From assembly GCA_030686995.1 (NCBI GenBank), contig CM060703.1:112064361-112128360 (forward strand): a stretch of DNA of 64,000 bases, written 5' to 3'. Numbering within the stretch: the first letter of the stretch is position 1; every line of letters starts with the position of its first letter. Both the position numbers and the translations under genes were made by a program. A model generated the notes under the pieces. That model was not told the DNA's origin and ran no database searches. It saw only the letters and a program-made list of their open reading frames with translations. Shown here one piece after another: positions 8,360 through 21,020 of this stretch. This DNA is from Artemisia argyi. Its lineage: Eukaryota; Streptophyta; Magnoliopsida; Asterales; Asteraceae.

Positions 8360-11300
8360 TGATGAGTGTCCAAATACTCATCATTTCTGTTCCATTTTAA
8401 ATACGAAAACAGTTAAAAACACTCAGATATTTCACATAATACTACAAATATCTTTGGAATATGTTTTTATATGTTTCAGGTGCAAAAGGAATGAAAACAG
8501 ATGAAAAACAGCAAAGTTTGCACATTTGACATAATCAGTCCCTGAACTTTCAAGAAATGATAGTTTTGGTCCCTGGAAGTTTATTTTGGAATAAAAACTG
8601 AAAAATGGTCCTTGGGAATTCACAAGTTATCAAGTTTGACCCTTGGATAAAAAGTTTGAAGAAATTACAAAATTGGTCCCTGAAGTTTCAAAAATGGCAA
8701 AAACAGTCCCTGGGCATTTTAAATTGGAAAAACTTACATCTATAGCCCTTGTACTATTTATCCTGACTAATCAAGTCCTTTTTGATAAACTTTTAGAAAA
8801 TTACACTCTTAACCCTCAACTTTGCAAATCTGGCAAAAATGGTCCTGGTTGTTTTTATTTTAGAAAATATTAAATAGGTACTTATATTATTCCAACATGA
8901 CAAAAATGGTACCTTTTGAATAACTTTGGAATAATTACAGATTTAGTCCCTGGAAAATCAGATAATACATAAAAGGTCCTTGGGCTAAAATATTTACAAA
9001 CCAAAAAAAATATCCAATTTCCAAATCCAAACTATGTCCTGATCCATCCCTTTTAAACCAGGCCCAAACAAACAAAGGCCCAACTTCCCTTATAATAAAA
9101 CCTGGTCTTTTGACCTGCGTTGACCATCACCCCCAATCTCCACACCTCCTGCTTCTGCTACTATCTTTCACCATCTCCACCTCCAGCTTCCTCCTACTCC
9201 ACCTAAACACTCCCTGTCACCCTCACAACAAAACCCACCCCTTAGGTTTACCTTAGGAGTCAACACATATCACTGCTACAACCTGTCAACCCCTACTACC
9301 CTGCAACCTGACACCACCTCATACTCCACCACCCCTAGCCTTATGTAGTTGTTCCCTCCACCTCCAAAAACAACCAATAACCTTTAATTGCTTCACAACT
9401 ACTCAATCCCACTTGTATGAATTTTGACGCCAAAATTAGCTTAAACAGTTGTGATGAATTCAACACGTATCAAAGCTACAAATTGGTGGGATATTCTCCT
9501 GAAGACACGTGGAACCTTTTTTGGATGCTATATATAGAAGAAGAAGCAGAATGAAGAAATGAGTAGTGTAATTTAGTATAAAGTAGTGTAGATTAGTGTA
9601 AGATTTAAATTAATGTAATTTTAAGTTTTTCTTAGATTAAAATCGTTGTTATCTGTTTTATTAGTGTAATCCAAACTTATTACAAGCATTAATTTCAAGT
9701 TTCATTTTGTTATTTAAATTTTAGCATTTTTTAGTAAATTTGACACATTTACTTAATCTTGTTTAAAATTGTTAAATACTGTTCTATTAAGCCTCTTTAA
9801 GTTTATTTACAAGTTTTTAAAAGCTTTTGATGTAATAAAATCAGTTTTAGTTATATAAATCAAAAAATTACCAAAAATACAAAAAAATAGAAAATAAATA
9901 AAAAAAATAGTGTACAACAATGAAGAAGGCATGGAGCAAGGGAATTCTGGAATGCCCTTGGGTTTAGTACCTCAAGGGAGGTGTAGGTTGTGGTTTTGTG
10001 CACTTGGTTCCCTTAATTCTTTGCTTTGGAAAATTTGTTAGCCTTTCTACATTTTTAGCATAAACTGTCACTGTGAGCTGTTGTTGTTTATTGTTGTTTA
10101 TTTTTGCTTATTCAGGTTCATTTTGGCCTAATATCAATTAATAAATCAAATTCCTGGGTTAGATCAAACATTTGCTTCCTAAAATTGCCTTAACAGTCCA
10201 TTAAGGAGTGTTTGGTTTAGTAGGTAATTCTGTGTTGCAGGTAGTTTTAGTAATTCTTTATTGTTCAAATATGTTTCATTAGGTTCTATTAGCTTAATAA
10301 AAGTATTATAACTAGTTCTTATTAGTTAAATAATCAACATTCACTTTAATCTTACCATACTTGCTATCTGTTCAAATTTAACTATCCATTTTCTTAATAT
10401 TAGCTCATTAGTTACTAATTTAGCTTAAATTCATGTCTCATTAGCTTAATACAACATAAATAAGCAGTAGGATTGATTAGAAAGTCAAATAAGTCAACTT
10501 AGGATAAAAATCTCAAAAGTCAAAATTGCATACAAGTGTAGAAAATCCAAATCTTGTAGGAATTGTTTTGATTTTTGTGTTTGGATTCAGGACTTGTGCT
10601 TTTCACAGATTTATATATACCAGCTTAACTACAGGAATCCACCTTTGGCTTATTTTTATGATTTTTTTTTAGTTGGCTTATGACGTGCCGTAATCATTGG
10701 ATTAGATTTAAAGGGGTGTTTGGCACAAGTTTAAGTTTGAGTGTAAAAACCCTTTTTGACCACTCATTCAAATTGTATCAGCTCTTAGTTGTTATGTTTA
10801 GTTGATTTATAACCAATCTCAACATTTTCAAGTAGGTTTAGTCTATTTGCGTTAGCTTTTCAAGTTTGCATCTCATATAGTACTAAACATTTCAACATAT
10901 GGCATAATAGGTTTAGGTGCATATTAAGTGGTAAACTCAGTTCATTTTAGGTTCATATTAGTCAAGTAAGTCATAAAATACACCACTCCTTCACCAAAAG
11001 TCAAGAATCACTTTTAATTTTAATTGTTGCATACATCAGATAAGTATTAAGTTACATAGTTATAGATATAGTAGCGTAACTAGGTATAATAGCTTAATCT
11101 AGCTTCATTTCAGCTTAAAAAGTTATTTCTAATCACCTAGGATCAATTGAAGTTCACAAAAGTCAAATTGGATCATAATCTATAAAAGTCAAAATTTCAT
11201 CTTTTGCAAAAATCAAAAATTTCAAGGAATTGTTTCGAATTTTGTATTTAGAGTCAGAACTTGTGCTTTTCACAAATTGAAGCCTACCACCTAATATTTA

Positions 11301-12775
11301 GAATCCCATAGTCATTATATTTTTGCAAATTTTCTAGTGGGCCCCATACTCTTTCAAACAGGGCTGCAGACCCAACTGCTGCAGCAGCAAACCTTGTTCT
11401 GTCTTACCTTCTGTGGGTCCCACAGAACACATAAGTGGGTCCCACTTGGTAACTCTTGGTTCTTTAGACTCACAAGCTGGCCCTCTACCCATTTCAAGCT
11501 TTGGTTGAAGCTTAAGCTCACTGAGACCCACATTTGTTGGCCATCAAAAGTTGTCTCATTTCTGGGTTGAACCAAGTTCCCAAAGTGCTTATTACTGCTT
11601 ATTGGCTTATTCAGTGACCTTAGCTTGTTGTTTTAGCATCATTCATGTCCAATAAACTTGTTTGCACTTAAATTTACCCCAGTGGATCCCACAGAGGCTC
11701 ATTTCTAGCTTAAGTCAACAAAAAGTCAACTGTTAGAGCTTTTAGTGGCCATTTTGCTTATTTTTAAGCTTTGTAAAAGTTGTTTTCACAAAAGTTTCTT
11801 ATTTTTAGTAGTTAAATAGATTTCCAAAAGAAAAATCAGAAAAATCCAAAATAAAATTAAGTGATAGTTTCTATTTAATATTATTTATCTTTTTGATTTT
11901 CCTTTTTAGCTTTTTATTAAGTAATTTGCAATTTTATATTTTCTTAATTTTCTTTTATATTAAAGTATTTTTGGCAATTTTTCCAGATTTTTATCTTGTC
12001 ATTTAGTATTAATTAGATTTAATATTAGTTTTATTAATAATTAATTAATATTTAAGTATTAAATAGCATAATTAGTTTTTATCAAGTAAAACCTAGTTTT
12101 TATATTTTTCCTAGCCTTTATATGTTATAAAATAATTTTAGGAATTTTTCTAGAATTTTTACTGTTCATATTCTAATTTTTAGAATTTAATTAGTTTAAG
12201 TAGTAATTAATTAATAATTAAGATAACAATTAATAAAATAGTTTAAAAATATTTTTTATAAACTTTTTATATTTTTTATAGATTCCTGTGATGGTTAAGT
12301 AAATTTATAAAATGTTTTATAATTTTATAAATTAGTTTAGTATTTATTATAATTAAATTAGTTTAATTAAGTTTAATTAAGTTTAAACAGTTATTAATTA
12401 ATAATAATTAATTAAATAGTTATAAAAATAATTTTAAATTTCCAATAATTTTATTTTATCATTTGGATTCCAAAAATAAAAATTTCACGTCCGTGGGATT
12501 GTATTGGACAGAATTCAAGTTTTATTTTGTACGTTAAACGTAGTTTTAATTAATCTTACGCGTTTTTAGGTTTTAAACGTTTTTAAATAATTTAGGTTTA
12601 CGTTTTAATTAAAATAATTTATTTAAGTTTTTTTTTTATAAAACCTTAGTTTAAATCACTCACACCTTTTTCCTGTTCAAAACCACTCGATCACAAATTC
12701 ATTTAAATCGAAATTGCACGCCTCGTTGGGACATAACGACCCAGGATACACTGTACTCCACGGATATATATCTTG
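8360..12775 (+). repeat. LTR of element E, 3' end lost
   Basis: It starts with TGATGAGT directly after a polypurine tract. The first eight bases recur inverted as ACTCATCA at 8376-8383. The body is very AT-rich and has no coding potential. U3 carries iterated GGTCCCTG/AGTCCCTG phrases (8535-8990). A G-box and TATA box lie at 9506-9537. Near 12725-12770 the phrase CGTTGGGACATAACGACCCA resembles the end of Athila LTRs. The sequence then switches to a chromovirus pol fragment on the other strand, so the true 3' end and primer site are missing. The right boundary is approximate. Palindromic TGTGGGTCCCACA occurs near 11411. Confidence 0.6.
9506..9537 (+). promoter_or_regulatory. G-box and TATA box of LTR E
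   Basis: CACGTG at 9506-9511 is followed 16 bp later by CTATATATAG (9528-9537). The 12-mer TGCTATATATAG also forms the TATA region of element B's LTR (47052-47063, minus strand). The position, about 1.17 kb into the LTR, fits the U3/R boundary. Confidence 0.55.
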
Positions 12776-12845
12776 ACCCTTCTTCCTTGCTGCTTGACTT
12801 GTTGACCAACATCCTTAGTTGATAATTATGGTTGGTTTTGGAGAG

Positions 12846-13960
12846 ATCAACTGCAGCCAATTCCATGTCATGTGTAGGATAGTTAACCTCATAAGGTTTT
12901 AGCTGTCTTGATGCATAGGCGATAACCTTTCCATGCTATAGCAATACACAACCAAGACCCTTCTTTGAAGCATCGCTGTAGATTTGAAATCCACCAGATC
13001 CAGAAGGTAAAGTAAGAATAGGAGAGGAAACCAATCTTTTCTTCAATTCCTCGAAGCTTTCATCACATTCCTCACCCCAAGCGAATTTCTCACCCTTCCT
13101 CATAAGTTTAGTCAACGGTAGAGCCAAACATGAGAACCCTTCCACAAATCTCCGATAGTAACCAGCCAATCCCAAGAAACTCCTAACTTCTGTCACAGTC
13201 GTCGGTCTTGGCCATTTAGTGATTGCCTCGACCTTTGCAAGATCCATGGTAATACCATCTGCAGAAATGATGTGACCCAAGAATGCCACCTGACCCAACC
13301 AAAATTCACATTTCGAGAACTTAGCGTACAACTGCTTCTGACGTAGAATCCCTAACACAATACGAAGCTGTTCCTCATGCTCTTCCTTCGTCTTTGAATA
13401 AACAAGGATGTCATCAATGAAAAGGATAACAAATTTGTCCAGGAATTCGTGAAAGACACGATTCATTAAATCCATGAACACAACTGGAGCATTGGTCAAA
13501 CCAAACGGCATCACCAAAAATTCATAATGACCATAATGAGTACGGAATGCTGTCTTAGGAACATCTTGTTCCTTCACCCGTAGTTGATGGTACCCAGATC
13601 TCAAATCGATTTTGGAAAAGAACTTCGCACCTTGAAGTTGATCAAAAAGGTCGTCGATACGAGGCAATGGATAGCGGTTACGGATTGTAATATTGTTTAG
13701 CTCGCGGTAGTCAATGCACAACCTCATACTACCGTCTTTCTTCTTCACGAAAAGAACAGGAGCACCCCACGGAGAAACACTCAAACGAATGAATCCATGT
13801 TCCAAGAGTTCCTGAAGTTTCTCCTTTAACTCCTTCAATTCAATAGGGGCCATACGATAAGGGGATTTTGAAATAGGTTCGGTACCATGGATTAATTCAA
13901 TACTAAACTCTACTTCACGTTCAAGAGGAATTCCCGGAAGTTCCTCAGGGAAACATCAGG
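12846..13960 (-). pseudogene. Chromovirus reverse transcriptase and RNase H start (broken)
   Basis: The frame from 13853 down to 12936 encodes 305 residues of RT. It has [36 protein letters not shown], the polymerase motif [11 protein letters not shown] and the thumb motif [12 protein letters not shown]. It ends after GCVLL at a TAG where the family has CAG. The same frame then continues with [13 protein letters not shown] and HDMELAAV, which is RNase H. Upstream, an extra C near 13950 shifts the frame relative to the [11 protein letters not shown] linker. RT makes cDNA from the element RNA; this copy cannot be translated through. Confidence 0.88.
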
Positions 13961-13966
13961 GAAATC

Positions 13967-14452
13967 TCAGACAACAGGATGATCCTCAAGGCGAGTCTCA
14001 TTAATAGAAGTGTCCTTGATTGAAGCTAAGAACCCCTCACAACAATGTGAGATCAAAGTACGGGTTTTCAAAGCAGAAATGATTTTCATAGGTTTGACAG
14101 GTAGAGAACCTTGATAAACAAATTCAGGATTATTCAAATCGCCAAAGATAACATGTTTGGTGTGACAGTACATCGTAGCTCGATGTTCCGTCAACCAATC
14201 CATGCCAAGAATGATAACAAAGTCGCACATTTCCAAAGGAAATATATTGGCAGAACGAATCTTGTCGTCAAAACGTATAGGACAATTCTTAAATTCATGG
14301 TTAATGATTACTTGGCTTTTCATAGGGGTGGATATTGATAAGGTATATTCAAGTAATGTTGGTGGAATTGTTATGTGTTTTGCAAAAGAAATAGATACTA
14401 CAGAATGAGTGGCACCAGTATCAAATAATACGAAAATAACTCGACCAAACAT
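13967..14452 (-). pseudogene. Chromovirus aspartic protease domain (part of broken pol)
   Basis: The 161-codon frame contains VLFDTGATHSVVS, the retropepsin active-site motif with its Asp intact, and later VIILGMDWLTEHRA, the second conserved protease motif. The end, ETRLEDHPVV, leads into the linker to RT. The domain would release gag and pol proteins from the polyprotein. It is cut off from RT by the frameshift near 13950 and from gag by a stop near 14490. Confidence 0.85.
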
Positions 14453-14916
14453 ATGTACAGAGCCCGTAATGGTACCTGATGCCCTTGCTGCCTACTCATG
14501 AGTAATAGCAAACACCCGACCTGAAGCAGCTGACTGAGTCCCGTTACAAACTTTGTTCTTGTTCTTCGGGCAATCATTAGCTCGATGTCCCACAACACCA
14601 CAAATAAAGCACCCTCCTGTAAGACAATGACACGGTTTTTCGGGATGCATCTTCCCACAAGTAGAGCATGGTGGAGAAGAAGCCTGATCCGGGAACCTCT
14701 TCTGGTTAGAAGAACCAGACCCATAATTCGACCTATACCCAGATGAGTTACCATACTGCTAACCCCTGTTGTTCCCATACTTCTGGTTGTTGTTCCTGTC
14801 ACCATTTCTATTACTACCACCACTACCATTACCATTTCCCCTACAATCATGATCCCTCTGACCCTGACTCCTCTGTATCTGACCAGAACCTATTGCCCCA
14901 GAAGATTGAATCCTAT
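14453..14916 (-). pseudogene. Chromovirus gag C-terminal part with two zinc knuckles
   Basis: On the minus strand, one frame reads CSTCGKMHPEKPC and then CFICGVVGHRANDC; both are CCHC-type knuckles. Before them lies a G/N/S-rich stretch. In-frame stops interrupt the sequence before and after the knuckles. The N-terminal part of gag is missing because the LTR at 14917 breaks in here. Confidence 0.78.
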
Positions 14917-16225
14917 TGATGAGGCGAAAAATGATCCGTTTTTAGGGGGTCATTTAAGCCCGAATCCGACTTTATTTGATCAAATATTGCCCTAAATCGT
15001 TCCTTTTGTGATTTTAGGTGTTTGGAGAGTGAATTCTGGAAAAGAAGCCATTTTGGACGTTTTTGGAGCATAAAAGTGAAGAAAACGGCAAAGTACCAAA
15101 TTTCCATGCTGAAGATACAAGGTGACGGCGTCAAGAGTAATATCTTGACGGCGTCAGACATGAAGATTAAAATACCGAAGGTGGTGACGGCGTCAAACGC
15201 CTTCATGACGGTGTCAAAGTGGCAAGAATAAAATACCGTGGTCGGTGACGGCGTCACATAGGCCGTCATAAGTAGATCAAGGCCGTCTGAGGAAGTATAT
15301 GGCGGCGAGGTGACGGTGTCACAAGTAACTCTTGACGCCGTCAGCCTGTTTTTCCTATATATAGTTTTCTAGTTTTTTCATTAAAAAGAGAGAAGTTTTT
15401 GTGAAACCCTAAAGACGAATTTGGTGCCTCTTTTACAGGTTTTTCAAGGGTTCCAAACCCTTGATACCTTGCATTGTAATTGAGATAAGTGTTCTTCTAA
15501 TTCAATCAATATGTCTATGTGTTGGTTGTTTATCTCTTGTTCTTGTCTCAATCCAATTATGCTAGGCTAGATCTCTCTTGTATTTGCTTAGATCTAATGA
15601 AACCTAGATGTTGATTATGTGTTGATTACTTGTCTATTCTTGTTCTTGGATGAATGATTTATATGTTAGGCTTAAGAAAACTGGCAGATCTCCAAATGGT
15701 AACATGCTTGAACGTCTTAAGAAACATGAACCGAGGCGTACTAGGTCTTTATTGGTTGTATTTAATGCATGGGCCACTGTTTACAATCCCTATAGTTGTG
15801 CTGGGTCATGGTGTAGGAGGAGATAAGAGCTCATAGAGTTGGGGAGTTATGTTTGCCACCCCACGAATGGTATTAAGGAATACAATCCGTCATCCATACA
15901 AGTATAACAAGTAATTAACATGTAAAAGATATCTAGGGAGTAGTGAAGTCTAAGTAAACACAATTTCTCCAATTACTGCTCACAACCTTAGTATAATTAG
16001 ATTGTTTTCATTTTTATTATTTTATTTTGATCATATATTAGTTTTGGGTTAGTTGACTAGCAACTAATTCCGCCCACTCCTTCAAAAACCGAGATTTTAC
16101 TTGCTTTCTAAAAAATATAAAAACACAAAAATAATCATCCCTCACCTCTAGAACTAGTAAATTAGGTTTTCTAATCCTAGCGGCACTATTCCTAGGCTGA
16201 ACGATCAATCCCCCGTTACTTGTCA
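14917..16225 (+). repeat. Truncated LTR of the A/C Athila family
   Basis: It starts TGATGAGGCGAAAAATGATCC and follows the 4194-5606 LTR until CCCCCGTTACTTGTCA. The final roughly 100 bp are missing, and RT sequence of element B on the other strand follows. It is more diverged from the other two copies, and its TGACGGCGTCA sites are better preserved. No target duplication can be tested because the right end is lost. Confidence 0.88.
15123..15364 (+). promoter_or_regulatory. LTR promoter with TGACGGCGTCA array
   Basis: Perfect TGACGGCGTCA occurs at 15123-15133, 15146-15156, 15185-15195 and 15246-15256. Near matches lie around 15206 and 15311, and TGACGCCGTCA is at 15333-15343. TATATATAG follows at 15356-15364. 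Order and spacing correspond to the 4399-4636 promoter. Confidence 0.65.
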
Positions 16226-17558
16226 ATAACATAATCACTTGCATCACACATTAGCTCAAATGGTAAGTTCCAATCGGGGGCAACTAAAATTGGTGCCTCC
16301 GTTAACTTCTTCTTTAAAACATTAAATGCATCGACGCATTCATTTGTGAAATTAAACGGAGCGTCTTTCTCTAAAAGGCGGTTCAGAGGCCAGGCTATTT
16401 TGGAGAAGTCTTGAATAAAACGTCGGTAAAAGCCAGCATGACCAAGGAAACTTCGGATTCCTTTGATGGTTGTAGGATGAGGTAATTTAGCAATAACATC
16501 TACTTTTGCACGATCCACCTCAATCCCAGATTTGGATATGTTATGGCCGAGGACTATACCCTCTTTACCATGAAGTAGCACTTCTCCCAATTTATAACTA
16601 AATTAGTGTTTTCACACCGAATTAGCATACTTTCCAAATGGGAGAGGCAAGAGTCGAAAGAATTTCCATAGACGGAGAAATCGTCCATGAACACTTCCAT
16701 GGTTTTTTCAATCATATCGGAGAAAATGGCCATCATACACCGTTGAAACGTGCCTGGAGCGTTACATAAGCCAAAGGGCATTCTACGATAGGCAAACGTT
16801 CCATACGGGCAAGTAAAAGTGGTCTTTTCTTGATCCTGGGGATCAATGGGAATTTGAAAGTACCTAGAAAAGCCATCCAGAAAACAATAGAACTCATTTC
16901 CCGCTAATTGGTCAAGCATTGGGTCCATAAAAGGGAGCAGGAAATGGTCTTTACGTGTCGCATCATTCAACTTGCGGTAGTCGATACAAACTCTCCATCC
17001 GGTCACAAGTCGAGTCGGTATAAGCTCATTATCGTCATTCTTCACAACAGTGATTCCGCCCTTCATTGGCACACAATGAACCGGGCTAACCCATGAACTA
17101 TCCGAGATCGGATAAATCATTCCAGTGTCAAGGAGTTTGATAACTTCCTTTTTGATCACTTCGTGGATTTGTGGGTTAACCCGTCGTTGTTGTTGGACGG
17201 AAGCTTTGTGATTTTCTTCAAGTAGAATCTTATGAGTACAAAATCGAGGGTCGATTCCCTTAATGTCGGATATTTGCCAAGCAATCGCATTTTTATGCTT
17301 CCGAAGTACATCTAAGAGTCGTGTCTTCTCCTCATCTTTAAGGCCTTTTGATATTACAACCGGTAATTTATCATTTTTTTCCAAGTATGCGTATTCGAGA
17401 TGAGGAGGCAAATCCTTGAGCTCGAGCTCCGGAGGATTCTCTATTGACGGCTTAACTTCTTTTACGTCTGCCATTTTTAAATCCATCAGAGGGGAAGAAA
17501 CAATCGGGTTTTCATTTAACAATTTTTCAATTAATAAAATGTCCCCCTCTGGATCAAA
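16226..17558 (-). pseudogene. Athila reverse transcriptase and RNase H start of element B
   Basis: The frame 17522-16554 encodes linker and RT: ELKDLPPHLEYAYLE, then NAIAWQISDIKGIDPRFCTH, WVSPVHCVPMKGG, WRVCIDYRKLNDATRKDHF, MPFGLCNAPGTFQRCMMAIF and VFMDDFSVYGNSF, the catalytic box. A one-base shift near 16560 moves the rest (GIVLGHNISKSGIEV, FLGHAGFYRRFIQDFSKIA, FELMCDASDYVI) into the frame 16590-16216. The sequence stops in the first RNase H motif, at the junction with the truncated LTR. The same polyprotein resumes upstream at 29018, beyond Tekay I, in matching frame apart from the target duplication. Confidence 0.9.
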
Positions 17559-17563
17559 GTTAT

Positions 17564-20500
17564 TGTCACACCCCCAATTTACCTGACTTGCAGCGGAATG
17601 GAATACCTGGGGGTGTCTGTCATAGCACCATAGTTACAGTTACATTGAACGACCTAAAGTGTCGTTTGGAAAATACTGCATTTGATCATTGAAATAATTC
17701 AGAGTTTACAAAATGAGGTCCCCAAAATGTGTTGCAAGTTTATGAAAACAAGTCATACTAGATCAAACGTTTACATAAGTGCATGAAATAATGATGAGAC
17801 GCGTCGACTCCGCGACTCCATGAAGGTCCAAATGCATGTCACATGAGCTACCTTAATAACCTGAAATACATTGCTAAAACGTCAACACGAATGTTGGTGA
17901 ATTCCATAGGTTTGTAAAATGTAATGATGTACGGCCACCACAAGTAAAAGTGCAAGATAAAAATCTCATGAAAATTGTACAATAGCCTTAAGCTCATGAC
18001 ACCGAAGCTATGACTGATGAAACTCTATGCCCCTCCCGAATGTTCTGCCGAAACATTCAAATGTAAAAGACATGACATGCATCCGCTTACTGTTGGTAAT
18101 CACTACCACGGATGGAGGCGTCACCCTCGATAGATCTATCCACTCACTCTCGCTTAACGGTAAATTAACGGTTCATGATGTTACAGGGGACTTATCACAT
18201 GGCAAGGTAACTTAAGCAATGTACATGTTTGAATACTTGGGCTCGTACTAAAATGATTGATGCAATGTATTCCCCCCGTGGGATTTGAAAACAATCAAAA
18301 ATGTTGAATTGAAAACGGGGCTATGAAAACTCACCTCAAGCTGATGATACTGTGATGAAATGAAATGAACACCAATGAACAATTTGCTGCCGCAACCCAA
18401 TATGATGGTACCATGAACATGTAATGAGCTGAAAAACAAGGCGCGCACACTAGCCGGAACCTAATATGAATGATGAACGATCTACTTTAGATCATGAAAT
18501 GATGTTATGAATGTCCATGCACATGTTTCCTATACCACTCTACTCTTTGAAAAACACTTGTTGTTATCAAAAGTATATATTCCAAGACTTAGGAAAATAT
18601 GGCTATTAGAAAAATAAACTAGTTGTAATATATATACTTATATATATATCGTATGTACCAATGTTTGTGTTGAAATCCTCGGTTTGAAATCCTTGAAATA
18701 ACGCCTTGTACTAATGAAAATATACTTGTAATCACTAATACATCATTAGTTATGAAATTGGGTACTTGGTTAATATTTCTAGAAAATCTAGAATTTAGTA
18801 CGTAGAAGTATTATTTCTATTAGTGACAAAACGGTCTCATAAAACTAGTCGTGAAATAGTGAATATTAAGAGTTAGGAAAGAAGCTCAGTAGTTTTGAGA
18901 AGATTTTCACCATATCTAAAAAGTCACAGAAGTGAAGTTTGTCCATACAGGTCTCGATCATAAAGATAATTAGCCGTCAAGTGAGGTGTTTGGGCTGTTT
19001 TGGCAGATTCTGGGCAGTTTTTCGGGAAAGTTTGGAAGTCCATAAGTTGTTCGTTATAAATCCTTTTGACAAACAGCTGGATGTTTTGAAAACTAGGCTG
19101 GGTGAACTAACTTTTTGTCAATGATGTAAATTTTCCAGAAATGAGTTTATCAATGAGTAAATTGGCTCTCAACATGATGTCTTACAAAAACTGTTTTTCT
19201 ATACTTCGTAATATTTTGCTAAAAAGCTGATGGAAATAAATAGAGTTTCGCCGATTTTGAAACGTGTATATCTTGGTCGTTATAAGCTTGTTTTCTACGT
19301 TCTTTATATCCCCGAAATCGTGGGACAACATACTAACATATTTTTGATAAGTCGGGATGGCTAGATCAAGTTTTAAACCTCAGATTGCCCATTGAAAATC
19401 GTGGGACAGCATGTACAATTTTCAGAAAATAGTTTTCGTCGTTAAACTTGCAAAAATCATATCTCCTTCGTTATAAACTCGTTTTAATTCATTCTTTCGC
19501 CCACGGCTTCGTTTTTGAAAGTATTTTCTAAATCTTTAGCCCAAAGTTACCCGGAATCCCCTGATTTTTCTGGATTTACAAAAATGGGACAGCATGTATA
19601 TATACTTGTTAGAAATCCATTTCCAAGGTTCAAAACTAGTTTTTACTTCAACCAAATCTCTTGCAAACACCACAAATCTATACTAATCCTACCATACACC
19701 TTCTTAGGGTGCCATGGGTTCCTAATGACTAGTAATCAAGTTAATTTAACAAAGAAACACCTAAATCACAATCTAGGGTTTGTATGATCAAAAAGTCTTC
19801 AAAAATAAAGTGGTATAACTAGTATGAGCATGAAATTAAGCATGAATACCATGAGATATAAGTGTTAATTAGAAGAAAACTTGAAAATAAATTTGTATAC
19901 TCACTTTGAAATATGAGGTGATTGAATGATTAGAAACCTTGGATTTCTTGTGTGTTTGATGCAATATTCTTGATTAGAACCACAAAATGAATAACTTTGG
20001 TGCTTTAAACTTTTGAAAACCTTCACTTGATCATGGATTATGGATTTGGGTCGTGAGTTTAGAGAGAAGAGATGAGAAAATGAATTTTTGATCTCAAATT
20101 TTATTATGTGTTTTGTAAAAGGTGTTTTTAGATATTTAGGAGAAATTAAAATGTATTATAAGCTTACATAAGTCAATGATGTTAAAAAGAAATCACATGG
20201 TGTCTAGGGGAGGGCATGAGGCCGGTTTTATATAAGAAAGAAAGAAGCAAAATCGGTTTTGATAACTTAGCAAAATTTAGTGTAGAATTAGTTGTGGTTT
20301 TGTGTAAATATTAGTTATAATCGGGTACCGGGTTTGATAGAAATAAATGTTAACAAAGTTAACCGGGACTTAATAAAGTCATAAAAATGTTAAAATTATG
20401 TTGGGTACAATTACTGAGTGTTCGGGTGATTATTGTTTAGTTTTCACGAAAACCGTCGTAATATTCATAAACTCGCGTTATAAATAAAATAAATTTCCAA

Positions 20501-21020
20501 AATACTGGGTAACTGAATGTTATAACTTTTATGATGTTAAAATGGATATAAAAATATGTCGGGACCATTGTGGGAATATTTAGATATATTCGTCGTGTAT
20601 AAACCGGGTGTTAACGTTTACTATAAATACTTATACGTAAAAACGTTAAATGTATCAAATATATAAATTTGTAAATCCTGAGAGTGGTATAACATGAAAA
20701 TGTTGTTATGATGATATGCAGACTATCTCCAGTCCGTATGCAGTGTTCTTAACACTAATGAAATGAATTCGCACCTAAACCAATCCGGTTACGCGAATTT
20801 GAATACCCGTAAACTAAATTTACGATGAAATGAGTAATGCAAGTGAATAGTGAAAACTTTTCCGGAAATGAATAGTGTTCAGTGAATAGTAAATTTCCCA
20901 AAAGTTTCTCAGAATATCAAACTGACCTCGAAAACGATGAATAGTAAAACGATGAATAGTGTTTGATGAATAGTGTTTTTCCAAAGTTCGGGAAATGACC
21001 TGAAATGGTGAGTTGTGACA
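17564..21020 (-). repeat. 3' LTR of Tekay I (3457 bp)
   Basis: Ends are TGTCACACCCCC at the left and GAGTTGTGACA at the right on the plus strand. It is almost identical to 25531-29012. Small ORFs inside (for example 18027-18215 and 19515-19787) are duplicated in the other LTR simply because LTRs are repeats. Six TGAATAGT octamers lie near the outer end (about 20850-20975). Confidence 0.95.
18061..18204 (-). other. 144-bp LTR block conserved between Tekay I and Tekay II
   Basis: These 144 bases are identical, in opposite orientation, to 35515-35658 and 44755-44898 in Tekay II. They also recur at 26028-26171 in the other LTR of Tekay I. Flanking LTR sequence differs clearly between the two elements. 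The block contains the palindrome GATAGATCTATC. Confidence 0.85.

Larger units (their letters stand above)
12777..14916 (-). mobile_element. Internal fragment of a chromovirus (gag tail, PR, RT, start of RNase H)
   Basis: Reading leftwards on the minus strand, the fragment holds the gag zinc knuckles, protease, reverse transcriptase and the first part of RNase H. Several stops and frameshifts interrupt it. No LTR of its own is attached. On the left it is cut within RNase H (pol match ends near 12846) and meets LTR E near 12777. On the right it meets the exact 5' end of an A/C-type LTR at 14917, consistent with LTR insertion into its gag. It resembles Tekay-type chromoviruses but is not the same family as Tekay I-III. 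Confidence 0.8.

Noticed and set aside
11334..11575. Overlapping ORFs on both strands in LTR E
   Set aside because: Unconserved, in a locally GC-richer palindromic patch of an LTR; no domain.
1..16226. RNase H and integrase at 1-1691 as the inverted missing half of element B
   Set aside because: B breaks in RNase H at almost the same residue where the window starts, but A carries a 1413-bp LTR unlike B's 3.5-kb LTR, and its 3' region matches element C. The coincidence comes from the arbitrary window start.
18027..18215. Small ORF repeated at 25994-26182 and, similar, at 35501-35701 and 44741-44941
   Set aside because: It exists in all four LTRs because the DNA block is conserved. It is antisense to the LTR and has no domain; the conservation is better explained at DNA or RNA level.
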